Under the pieces are notes generated by a model, which worked only from the letters and a program-made list of their open reading frames with translations, was not told the origin of the DNA and searched no databases. DNA of 12,279 bases, from NCBI GenBank assembly GCA_902632575.1, contig CACPCY010000019.1, forward strand, positions 1 through 12,279, in the 5' to 3' direction. Positions 1 through 6,759 of this stretch are shown here, one piece after another; position 1 is the stretch's first letter; the number at the start of each line of letters is the position of its first letter. The translations under genes were made by a program, and so were the position numbers. The stretch is from an uncultured Alphaproteobacteria bacterium (GTDB lineage Bacteria; Pseudomonadota; Alphaproteobacteria; HIMB59).

Positions 1-489
1 AAAGTTCAAGAAAATAAAAACTCTACAACAAAATTAGCTATTCAAGATTTAGAGAATAATGAATGGTTTATACCATACGTCATAGAGCCTTCAGCAGGTG
101 TTGAAAGAGGTGTTTTGGCAGTTTTAAATGAAGCTTATACTTTAGAGGAAGAAAACAAAAGAACATTGTTAAAACTCAAACCTCATTTATCACCTATTAA
201 AGCAGCAGTCATACCTCTTAAGAGAAATAATTCTGACTTGGTCAATTCAGCAAATAAAGTCAAATCAGAGTTACAATCACTCGGTTTAGGAAGAGTTATG
301 GTTGAAAATACAGGAAATATTGGAAAAAATTATCGTAGACATGATGAGATTGGGACACCTTTATGTGTTACTATTGATTTTGAAACTATAGAAAATCAAA
401 CAGTTACGGTGCGAGATAGAGATACTATGAAACAAGAAAAAGTATCACTCTCTGAAATAGCAAATTATTACTCTCGATATTTTAGGTAA
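1..489 (+). CDS. glyQS: Glycyl-tRNA synthetase, dimeric (alpha2) type, C-terminal part
   Basis: The gene enters from the left edge; the frame is open from base 1, so about 162 C-terminal residues are visible and the start is missing. The enzyme charges tRNA-Gly with glycine using ATP in the cytoplasm. Visible are the class II motif 3 region (EPSAGVER, residues 29-36 of the fragment) and then the anticodon-binding domain with SPIKAAVIPL, TGNIGKNYRRHDEIGTP and TVRDRDTMKQ near the C terminus. These are hallmarks of the single-chain dimeric GlyRS of Thermus, Gram-positives and eukaryotes, not of the alpha/beta tetramer usual in Proteobacteria. The TTG at 115 is internal to the domain and is not a start. 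The stop TAA (487-489) lies one base from the convergent ygfZ stop. ProRS and ThrRS share the domain fold but not these motifs. Confidence 0.95.
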   Translation, partial: KVQENKNSTTKLAIQDLENNEWFIPYVIEPSAGVERGVLAVLNEAYTLEEENKRTLLKLKPHLSPIKAAVIPLKRNNSDLVNSANKVKSELQSLGLGRVMVENTGNIGKNYRRHDEIGTPLCVTIDFETIENQTVTVRDRDTMKQEKVSLSEIANYYSRYFR

Positions 490-490
490 T

Positions 491-1069
491 TTATTTATTA
501 ACTTTAGGCTCCCTAAGTATGTAATAATTATTTATTTGTAATAATATTTCTGAATTATTTGGGAGTTTTTGAGGTTTTTTCTCAAAAACTTTTATTGAAA
601 GTTTTTTTTTATTTAGTTGTCTATGTTTAATCCTCGAAACTACCTCTTGACCTACAAAGCATCCTTTCGAATAGTCTACTAATTCATCATTGACTTCAGA
701 TGGAAGTAGAGAGGATTGTTTAAGCAAGTTTGAGTCAATTACTCCAGTTGAAAGTTGATCTAAAATATAATTTATATCAAATTCTCTTTTATCAACTTTT
801 TCAATACTGATTTTTACGTCAGATAACAAGGCATATTTATTTAAGAATGTATGCAAATCATTTTGATCATTCGAGCAAACTAATTCATATGACTCATTTG
901 ATTTAGTAATTATTATTTCATATAGAATCTTACCTTGTGGAGATAGTATATAGCTCTTTAACTCTTTCCTTAATTTAGTTAAGTCATTGGTAATAATATT
1001 TTGTAGGAAATCAAATCTTTCTTCCCCAAATACTCTAATTTTTATTGGATTAAGTGTTTCAATTTGCAT
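491..1069 (-). CDS. ygfZ: YgfZ/IBA57-type folate-binding Fe-S maintenance protein, short form
   Basis: 192-residue protein of the YgfZ/CAF17 family (GcvT-like fold), which binds folate and supports assembly or repair of certain iron-sulfur enzymes in the cytoplasm. The N-terminal part has the family pattern FLQNIITNDLTKL (residues 21-33) and SPQGKILYE (43-51). The diagnostic signature KGCFVGQE is at residues 135-142, with Cys137 as the conserved cysteine. The protein is much shorter than usual (E. coli YgfZ is about 326 residues, many alphaproteobacterial forms about 280). The loss is mainly in the middle, between the strand ending near residue 92 and the signature, and the C-terminal barrel is also brief. 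No frameshift is apparent, so it looks like a compact but intact gene. It is convergent with the GlyRS gene and divergent from the glycosyltransferase, with only 26 bases between start codons. Confidence 0.88.
   Translation of the reverse strand: MQIETLNPIKIRVFGEERFDFLQNIITNDLTKLRKELKSYILSPQGKILYEIIITKSNESYELVCSNDQNDLHTFLNKYALLSDVKISIEKVDKREFDINYILDQLSTGVIDSNLLKQSSLLPSEVNDELVDYSKGCFVGQEVVSRIKHRQLNKKKLSIKVFEKKPQKLPNNSEILLQINNYYILREPKVNK
564..593 (+). terminator. Candidate terminator of the GlyRS transcript inside ygfZ
   Basis: Perfect 10-base stem AGTTTTTGAG (564-573) / CTCAAAAACT (581-590), loop GTTTTTT, followed on the plus strand by a short T run and, after a gap, a longer one (602-610). 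It begins 75 bases past the GlyRS stop, within the ygfZ coding sequence. The stem has only four GC pairs, so strength is uncertain. Confidence 0.4.
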
Positions 1070-1090
1070 GTAATATATTATCTATATGTA

Positions 1091-1120
1091 TATATATGCA
1101 TTTACTATTTATTTCTTCAA
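1091..1120 (-). promoter_or_regulatory. Possible ygfZ promoter overlapping the glycosyltransferase start
   Basis: On the minus strand, TTGAAG (1115-1120) and TATATA (1091-1096) are separated by 18 bases, giving a leader of about 15 bases to the ygfZ ATG at 1069. It overlaps the first codons of the divergent gene. In AT-rich DNA such matches are common, so support is weak. Confidence 0.22.
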
Positions 1121-2016
1121 ATAGAATAGGTGACTCCTTAATTAACCTTCAAGTTTTAAATAAATACATCAGAAAATATAAGAAAAATATCGAGGTAACA
1201 TTAGTTTCTGGTCCTTTGCCAATGCCTATTTATGATGATTATTCTATGATTTCTAGAAGAATTAATCTTACTAAACAAAAATATAATCTACATTGGTTAA
1301 AACTCTATAAAGAACTTTCGCCACTTAAATTTGATGAAATAGTAGATTTTAGATCCTCGATCATTGGTTATTTCTTGAGAGTAAAAAAAAGAAATATATT
1401 CAAAATGAAAAAGGATAAAAATATTTATGAACAAATCCATCACAGATTTGATACTGATCTAAAAAAAGATTTTAAAATATTGATTGATAGAGTTCGTAAT
1501 ATTTTTCCAAATTCAAATTATGTGTGTTTAGCACCATTTACAAATTGGCCACCAAAAGAATGGCCTTCAGAACAATTTGTTAAAATAGCAAAATATCTAA
1601 TTGAAAAAGGCATTGATAAAATATTTATTTTAGGATCAGAAAATGAAAGTTCAAAATTTTATCATTTTGAGTCAGAACTAGGCGATAAAGTAATTAACAG
1701 ATGTGGCAAGCAACATATTCTCAACGATTATGGTTTGCTTCAAAAATCAAGGTTATTTATTGGAAATGACTCATCCATGATGCATATGGCTTCACTGAGC
1801 AAAACTCCAACTATTGGTCTTTTTGGTCCCACAAATGATAATATTTATTTTCCTAAAATCTTTGATCATTGTCATCTCGTTAGGTCATCAGAGTCATATG
1901 AAAACCTAGTTAGTAAAACTCAAAACTATACTTTAAATAATTGTTTAATGAATGATGTGTCTTATAATCAAGTAATTGATAAAATAAATAATATTTTAAA
2001 TGCTCAAAATTTTTAA
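1096..2016 (+). CDS. Glycosyltransferase family 9 (heptosyltransferase-like)
   Basis: 306-residue GT9 protein, the family of ADP-heptose:LPS heptosyltransferases WaaC/WaaF, which add sugars to the LPS core at the inner face of the cytoplasmic membrane. The N terminus reads LLFISSNRIGDS, the family start pattern with the R-x-G-D loop (residues 10-13). The C-terminal Rossmann domain begins with APFTNWPPKEWP (146-157), matching the K-x-W-P element, and holds the donor-site pattern GNDSSMMHMA (223-232) followed by GLFGPT (241-246). I chose ATG 1096 because it starts directly at the first beta strand. ATG 1054 would add 14 residues unlike the family and would overlap ygfZ. The gene overlaps pyrC by 17 bases, so the two are probably co-transcribed. 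Acceptor and sugar cannot be decided from sequence. Confidence 0.85.
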   Translation: MHLLFISSNRIGDSLINLQVLNKYIRKYKKNIEVTLVSGPLPMPIYDDYSMISRRINLTKQKYNLHWLKLYKELSPLKFDEIVDFRSSIIGYFLRVKKRNIFKMKKDKNIYEQIHHRFDTDLKKDFKILIDRVRNIFPNSNYVCLAPFTNWPPKEWPSEQFVKIAKYLIEKGIDKIFILGSENESSKFYHFESELGDKVINRCGKQHILNDYGLLQKSRLFIGNDSSMMHMASLSKTPTIGLFGPTNDNIYFPKIFDHCHLVRSSESYENLVSKTQNYTLNNCLMNDVSYNQVIDKINNILNAQNF

Positions 2017-3013
2017 GCCTTGCGATTTTCATGTTCACCTAAGAGAGGGCCAGCTTTTAAAAAATGTATTAAAAGAAAATAATAAAAATTTTCAAAAAAT
2101 TTTAGTTATGCCTAATTTAACAAAGCCAATTACTAATAAAAATATTTTATCAAAGTATAGATCCTTTGTTTTAAAAAATAATAAAAATACTGAAATTCTT
2201 TTTACAATCTATTTAAACCAAGACTGCTCCATTATTGATTTGAAAAATATGATTAAAGAAAAATTATTTTTTGCAGCTAAATTATATCCTCTTCATGCCA
2301 CTACTAATTCTTCATCAGGAGTAAAAGACATAAAAAAAATGTCTAAATATTTCGAATTTTTAGAAAATAATAAAATACCATTATGCTTACATGGTGAGCA
2401 CATTCATGAAAACGATGATCCGTATGAGCGTGAAAAAAGATTTCTTGATTTTGAGTTATCTTGGTTGGTAAAAAGATTTAAAGGTTTAAAGATAACTTTA
2501 GAACATATAACAACTAAAGATTCCGTAGATTTTGTAAAATCCCACAAAAACCTTGCTGCTACTATAACAACTCATCATTTACTTGAAAATACAAACACTT
2601 TTCTTGGAAATTTTTTAAGACCAGAAATATTTTGTAAACCTATAATTAAAAGTATAAATCACCAAAAATCATTATTAAATGCTGCTCTTTCTGGTAATTC
2701 AAAATTTTTCTTTGGTTCTGATTCAGCTCCACACCTTAAAAATCGCAAATTTAACGAGTTTTGTTGTGCCGGTGTATATTCTACAAAATATTCTGTCTCA
2801 AATATACTGGAGCTCTTTTACAACTCAAAAAAATCAAATAATTTAAATAAATTTTTGACAATTAATGGATGTAAACATTATAATCTTAAGTTTGATAACA
2901 CACTAATTTCATATTCTAGAAAAAAAGATTTCACATTTAAAAAATACTCTAAATTCAAAAACGATAGTTTAATTAACTATAATCACTTTAAAAATTACTG
3001 GGCTAAAAACTAG
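2000..3013 (+). CDS. pyrC: Dihydroorotase, type II (PyrC)
   Basis: 337-residue zinc amidohydrolase that cyclises N-carbamoyl-aspartate to dihydroorotate, step three of UMP synthesis. The active-site set is complete: the D-x-H-x-H metal motif at residues 9-13 (H11, H13) followed by LREG, the substrate Asn in MPN (N39), the carbamylated Lys in AAKLYP (K94), metal ligands H131 (LCLHGE) and H169 (LEHITT), and the catalytic Asp in GSDSAPH (D241, H245). Length and motif spelling match the homodimeric E. coli PyrC type rather than the CAD/PyrX type. The start ATG lies inside the end of the glycosyltransferase gene (17-base overlap). The stop TAG sits in a CTAG shared with the convergent purK stop. 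The Lys/Asn-rich C terminus is poorly conserved, as expected of an AT-rich genome. Confidence 0.97.
   Translation: MLKIFKPCDFHVHLREGQLLKNVLKENNKNFQKILVMPNLTKPITNKNILSKYRSFVLKNNKNTEILFTIYLNQDCSIIDLKNMIKEKLFFAAKLYPLHATTNSSSGVKDIKKMSKYFEFLENNKIPLCLHGEHIHENDDPYEREKRFLDFELSWLVKRFKGLKITLEHITTKDSVDFVKSHKNLAATITTHHLLENTNTFLGNFLRPEIFCKPIIKSINHQKSLLNAALSGNSKFFFGSDSAPHLKNRKFNEFCCAGVYSTKYSVSNILELFYNSKKSNNLNKFLTINGCKHYNLKFDNTLISYSRKKDFTFKKYSKFKNDSLINYNHFKNYWAKN
2957..2980 (-). terminator. Weak candidate terminator of the purK transcript inside pyrC
   Basis: 6-base stem ATAGTT (2964-2969) / AACTAT (2975-2980) with a 5-base loop. Read on the minus strand it is followed by CG and a run of five T (complement of 2957-2961). 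It lies about 30 bases past the purK stop, inside the pyrC end. The stem is short and AT-rich. Confidence 0.22.
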
Positions 3014-4041
3014 ATTAGAACTTTTGTAAAATGGCCCATTTTTCTGCCATTTTTTGACTCTTTTTTATGATAATCATGAAAATATTCATTTTCTTTGAAT
3101 GATTTCTCACGATAGTTATAAATATCGTCCCCTAGAATATTTATCATTTCAGATTTAGATTTTAAGGAGGGTTCTACCTTTTCAAGATCACATACAGATC
3201 TGATATGAGATTCAAATTGACTAACATTGTATGACTCAATAGTTAAATGTCCTGAGTTGTGAACTCTAGGTGCTATTTCATTTAACAATAATTTTTTTTC
3301 TTCAGTTATAAAAAATTCTAAACAAAAAGTTCCAACATAGCTTATTTTTTCTGCAAAATTATAAGCATGGTTTGTCGCTTCTTTAATGATTGATGTCTCT
3401 AAAGTAGCTGGTGAAAATGATTTGAAAAGAATTTGATTTTTATGAATATTTTCAATTGGTTGATAGGTAAAAATAGTACCATCTTTATACCTAACAGCAA
3501 TAATAGAGATTTCTTGTTGTAAATTAATTTTTTTTTCCAAAATATACTCATTATTTGGTATGTCAGATATGTCTCTATTACTATTTATTACTATTTGGCC
3601 TTTACCATCATATCCAAGTTTGCGAGTCTTCAATATTGCAGGAAAAAATTCAGGATCAACTGATTTTAAATCTGATGTATTGTTTATTTCAATATAGGGA
3701 ACAGTAGGGATATTAATCTTATTTACATAATTTTTTTCAGTTAATCGATCTTGAATAATTTTATTAATTTCAGAACTAGGTGAAATTTTAATATTTTGTT
3801 CAATATATGATAAAGTTTTAAAAGGGATATTTTCAAACTCATAAGTCACAAAATTACATTTTTTAATAAAATTATCTATCTCGTGAAAATCATCATACTT
3901 TTTAATTAAGAAGTGATTTGCATATTTAATTGCTGGAGAGTCATCAGTATCAGAGTAAATAAAAGTTTGAATATTTAATTTACTAGCTACTTGGCATAAC
4001 ATCATACCTAATTGACCACCGCCTAATATACCAATGACCAT
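3010..4041 (-). CDS. purK: N5-carboxyaminoimidazole ribonucleotide synthase (PurK)
   Basis: 343-residue ATP-grasp enzyme that uses ATP and bicarbonate to turn AIR into N5-CAIR, the substrate of PurE. Seen in order: N-terminal Rossmann loop ILGGGQLGMM (residues 5-14); the YEFENIP motif (67-73) typical of PurK; ATP-grasp glycine-rich loop LKTRKLGYDGKGQ (137-149); metal and phosphate site NEIAPRVHNSGH (254-265); and a C-terminal KMGHFT motif (334-339). Length is close to the usual 350-380. Its ATG shares one base with the purE stop (TAATG arrangement), so translational coupling is likely. It is the last gene of the minus-strand run. Its stop overlaps that of convergent pyrC. Confidence 0.97.
   Translation of the reverse strand: MVIGILGGGQLGMMLCQVASKLNIQTFIYSDTDDSPAIKYANHFLIKKYDDFHEIDNFIKKCNFVTYEFENIPFKTLSYIEQNIKISPSSEINKIIQDRLTEKNYVNKINIPTVPYIEINNTSDLKSVDPEFFPAILKTRKLGYDGKGQIVINSNRDISDIPNNEYILEKKINLQQEISIIAVRYKDGTIFTYQPIENIHKNQILFKSFSPATLETSIIKEATNHAYNFAEKISYVGTFCLEFFITEEKKLLLNEIAPRVHNSGHLTIESYNVSQFESHIRSVCDLEKVEPSLKSKSEMINILGDDIYNYREKSFKENEYFHDYHKKESKNGRKMGHFTKVLI
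3028..3055 (+). terminator. Candidate rho-independent terminator of pyrC inside purK
   Basis: Perfect 8-base stem AAAATGGC (3028-3035) / GCCATTTT (3046-3053) with a 10-base loop and a T run (3050-3055), then more T residues at 3061-3066. It begins 15 bases after the pyrC stop and lies within the last codons of purK, where it encodes the conserved KMGHF region. Orientation fits the pyrC transcript. Confidence 0.5.
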
Positions 4042-4529
4042 TATCTAGGTGTCTTTTTAACTTTTTTTGTTTGAGCCAGTCTCCATTTTACTAAACTTCT
4101 TTCAATAATGGGGTCATAATTACTAATAATTGAAGCTGCATATAAAGCAGCATTTTTGGCTCCATTATCACCTATAGCCACAGTTCCAACTGGAACGCCA
4201 AAAGGCATCTGAGCTATTGAAAGTAAACTATCTAAGCCCTTTAGTGTTTTTGACTCAATTGGTACCCCAATTACTGGAATATGTGTCATAGCTGCTATCA
4301 TGCCTGGTAAATGAGCGGACCCACCAGCTCCAGCTATAATAATCTTAATACCTCTGTCATACGCTTGTTCAGCATACTCATAGAGTCTTTTGGGAGTTCT
4401 GTGTGCTGAAATTATTTTTTTTTCATGGACAATCTTTAATTCTTTTAGAATTTTACCCGTATGCTTAAGTGTGGACCAATCGCTTTGGCTTCCCATTACA
4501 ATTGAGATTTTTGGGATAGATATTTTCAT
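4041..4529 (-). CDS. purE: N5-CAIR mutase (PurE, class I)
   Basis: 162-residue enzyme that moves the carboxyl group of N5-CAIR to give CAIR in purine synthesis; the family forms cytoplasmic octamers. The class I motifs are present: GSQSDW (residues 13-18) for phosphate binding, SAHRTP (41-46) with the catalytic His43, the glycine-rich GAGGSAHLPG (67-76), and PFGVPVGT (109-116). The presence of PurK directly downstream confirms the two-step bacterial route rather than the class II AIR carboxylase. Start ATG 4529 overlaps the stop of the upstream SDR gene by four bases (ATGA). No Shine-Dalgarno sequence is visible in front of it. Confidence 0.97.
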   Translation of the reverse strand: MKISIPKISIVMGSQSDWSTLKHTGKILKELKIVHEKKIISAHRTPKRLYEYAEQAYDRGIKIIIAGAGGSAHLPGMIAAMTHIPVIGVPIESKTLKGLDSLLSIAQMPFGVPVGTVAIGDNGAKNAALYAASIISNYDPIIERSLVKWRLAQTKKVKKTPR

Positions 4530-5296
4530 TTTTTTGAAAACTTTTTTTCAGTAATTTTGAAATAAAGTTTATAGGGTAATACTTTACCAAATTTCATTAT
4601 AGAATTAAAAGGAAAAGGGAAGGATATCTCAAAACCTTTTTTATATATTTTACTATAAATAATCCTAGCTGCCTCTTTTGGTGACATTAAATATGGCATT
4701 TTAAATGAGTTTACTTTTGTAGCAGGAGTTTCTACAAATCCTGGACAGATAAGTTTTACGTTGATGTTATCATGCACTTCAGATTTTATTGCCTCGGCTA
4801 GATTAATCAATGCCGCTTTCGAGGGTCCGTATAAAATAGACTTTGGGAGACCCTTATATCCAGCTGTAGAGGACATTATTGCCAAGGTATAATTTGAATT
4901 TAGCTCGAAATTTTTTTTTATTAGCTCTATTGATAAATAAATACTTAAAACATTGGTATCAAAAGTTGCCTTTGCGTTTTCAAAGTTGAAATCATTTAGA
5001 CTATCGGGGATATAAATGCCTGCATTTAAAATAAATGTACTGATATTCACATTTTTTTTAAATACCTTATCTATAATTAGCTTACTTGAATCAAAATTTG
5101 ATAAATCTGTTTTTACAAACTCAAATTTTGGATTATCAATTGTTTCATTTGGTATTTTGGTATCATCTCTCGCTAAGCCTATCACATTCCAGCCTTGTCT
5201 GAGATACTCTTCACATAGTGCGTAGCCAATCCCACTACTAGCACCTGTAATAAAAACTACTCTATCTTGTGTATTCTTTGATAAATTTTTTTGCAT
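4526..5296 (-). CDS. Classical short-chain dehydrogenase/reductase, photolyase-linked
   Basis: 256-residue NAD(P)-dependent SDR with all catalytic parts: cofactor loop TGASSGIG (residues 17-24), NAG (91-93), Asn115, Ser143 in the MSSTAG strand, and Tyr156/Lys160 in YGPSK. The C-terminal segment after PGFVETP (185-191) is longer and more aromatic/basic than in typical 250-residue SDRs, and could touch a lipid substrate or membrane; that is inference. The substrate is unknown. The gene begins 35 bases inside the end of the photolyase gene. No other ATG lies before the cofactor loop, so this long overlap is probably real. It ends overlapping purE. SDR genes recur beside photolyase genes in proteobacterial light-stress loci, which is the best hint at its role. 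Confidence 0.88.
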   Translation of the reverse strand: MQKNLSKNTQDRVVFITGASSGIGYALCEEYLRQGWNVIGLARDDTKIPNETIDNPKFEFVKTDLSNFDSSKLIIDKVFKKNVNISTFILNAGIYIPDSLNDFNFENAKATFDTNVLSIYLSIELIKKNFELNSNYTLAIMSSTAGYKGLPKSILYGPSKAALINLAEAIKSEVHDNINVKLICPGFVETPATKVNSFKMPYLMSPKEAARIIYSKIYKKGFEISFPFPFNSIMKFGKVLPYKLYFKITEKKFSKK

Positions 5297-6749
5297 TGGA
5301 TATATGAGTACTAATTTTAGACTTGTCCATTTTATTTACAGTATAGTACATCATAGAGAGTCTCTGATTAGTTTTAAAATAATTTTTATTTTTATATATA
5401 AAATTCCAATATAAACCATCTAGTGTTTGTGTCCAATCCCCACGACTATAATTACTCATCTTTAGTAAGTAATTTGAACCGCATAAATATGGTTTTGTTG
5501 CAAAAATACCTCCATCGCTAAACATCCCCATTCCATAGACATTTGGTGTCATAACCCAATCAGATGAGTCAATGGATGTCTCCATAAACCATTTATAAAC
5601 TTCAGATGGCTTTAATCCAGCTAAGTTCATTATATTACTAATTATCATCAATCTTGGGATATGGTGAACATATCCACTTTTTTTAAGATTTAATATCATG
5701 TCATTTAAAATAGGAATATTTGTTGTACCCTCATACCAATGTTTTGTTAATTTTCTGTCATTTCCAAAAAAGTTACCTTTATTAAAATCTTTATAATAAT
5801 GAATATTTAAGTATCTCATAAATTCTCTCCAACCAAAGACTTGTCTAATAAACCCCTCGTAATTATTGATGCCAACTTTAGAATAAGAAAAAGAGCTCAA
5901 TTTATCGAGCACTTGTTTTGGGGTTATTAAACCTATATTTAACGGTGCACTAATTAAGCTATGATTAATGTATGGATCACTTGTGCTCACAAAATCTTCG
6001 TAATGTCCAAAGTTTTCAAGTTTGCTGCTAATAAAATTATCAAGAACTTTAGAGGAGTCTTTAAAATTCATTGGAAATATAATTTTCTTTTCTAAATTTC
6101 CAAAGTGTTTTGGAAAAAATTTATCAATTAATTTTTTTATTTCCTCAAAATATTTTGACTCATATGTATAAGATTTTGGACTTTGATAACCTTTAGGAAC
6201 TCTTTTTCTGTTATCCTCATCGAAACTCCACTTATCTCCAATAGGTTTATTGTCTTTTACAAATATTTGAAAACTTTTCCGCACATTGCTATAAAAGTTA
6301 GCAAGTTGAGGTTTTTTTGTAGTAACCATATCTTTATAATCGGTTCTACTAACAAGGAACATAGGAGATTTATGAAAAATAAGTTTAATTTTGTTATTTT
6401 TACAAAATTGCTCAAATTTTATTCTGAATTCTAAGTCTTCTATTTCGAAGATATTAATTTTAGAAATATTTTTTTTACTTAAGAAGCTTTTTAGACCAGC
6501 AAAATAGTCCTTGAAATTAGAAAAATTTTTATCAAGAGAAATATAATTTACTTTAAAATTATTTTTTTTTAGGTAGTCCCTATATTCCCTCATTGATGCC
6601 AAAAAATAATAAATTTTTTGTTTGTGGTGTTTAAAGTAACTACAAAGGCCCATATCCTCTTGTATAAAAAAATCACATGAGTTTTTGAATTCTGTTAGGT
6701 ACTTCTTATCAAATAGTTGATTTCCAAGAACTACAAAGCATTCCCTCAT
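5262..6749 (-). CDS. phrB: Cryptochrome/photolyase of the PhrB (FeS-BCP) family lacking cluster cysteines
   Basis: 495-residue FAD flavoprotein of the prokaryotic (6-4) photolyase family (Agrobacterium PhrB, Rhodobacter CryB), which uses light to repair UV photoproducts in DNA or acts as a photoreceptor. The N-terminal domain starts with the strand CFVVLGNQLF. The C-terminal FAD domain has EGFIRQVFGWREFMR (298-312), HWYEGTT (337-343), VHHIPRLM (361-368) with the His pair conserved in this family, and NVYGMGMFSDGG (403-414). In PhrB four cysteines hold a 4Fe-4S cluster. Here the CxxC position reads SRGD (435-438), the following Cys is absent (TLDGLYW), and the upstream Cys site falls near ILND (347-350). 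After Cys116 the only cysteine is Cys423. So it should carry FAD but no cluster. It starts 10 bases after the upstream SDR stop and overlaps the downstream SDR. Which lesion it repairs is not shown by sequence. Confidence 0.92.
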   Translation of the reverse strand: MRECFVVLGNQLFDKKYLTEFKNSCDFFIQEDMGLCSYFKHHKQKIYYFLASMREYRDYLKKNNFKVNYISLDKNFSNFKDYFAGLKSFLSKKNISKINIFEIEDLEFRIKFEQFCKNNKIKLIFHKSPMFLVSRTDYKDMVTTKKPQLANFYSNVRKSFQIFVKDNKPIGDKWSFDEDNRKRVPKGYQSPKSYTYESKYFEEIKKLIDKFFPKHFGNLEKKIIFPMNFKDSSKVLDNFISSKLENFGHYEDFVSTSDPYINHSLISAPLNIGLITPKQVLDKLSSFSYSKVGINNYEGFIRQVFGWREFMRYLNIHYYKDFNKGNFFGNDRKLTKHWYEGTTNIPILNDMILNLKKSGYVHHIPRLMIISNIMNLAGLKPSEVYKWFMETSIDSSDWVMTPNVYGMGMFSDGGIFATKPYLCGSNYLLKMSNYSRGDWTQTLDGLYWNFIYKNKNYFKTNQRLSMMYYTVNKMDKSKISTHISNAKKFIKEYTR

Positions 6750-6759
6750 TTTGTTTTTA

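Noticed and set aside
115..489. Separate small gene starting at TTG 115
   Set aside because: The frame is open from base 1 and encodes continuous GlyRS sequence upstream of this codon, so it is the end of a larger gene.
503..517. TTTAGG-CTC-CCTAAG hairpin just after the GlyRS stop
   Set aside because: Stem of six with one G-T pair and no T run next to it; weaker than the 564-590 hairpin.
1054..1095. Upstream ATG start for the glycosyltransferase, adding 14 residues
   Set aside because: The added residues are not GT9-like and would overlap ygfZ; ATG 1096 starts at the first beta strand.
1071..1100. TA dinucleotide run as a microsatellite or phase-variable repeat
   Set aside because: Short and irregular (interrupted by C and G); ordinary for an AT-rich intergenic region.
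5016..5225. Open frame of 69 codons on the plus strand
   Set aside because: Lies antisense within the well-supported SDR gene (4526-5296) and has no family resemblance.
6183..6434. Open frame of 83 codons on the plus strand
   Set aside because: Lies antisense within the photolyase gene; its composition is what reverse-strand AT-rich coding DNA gives.
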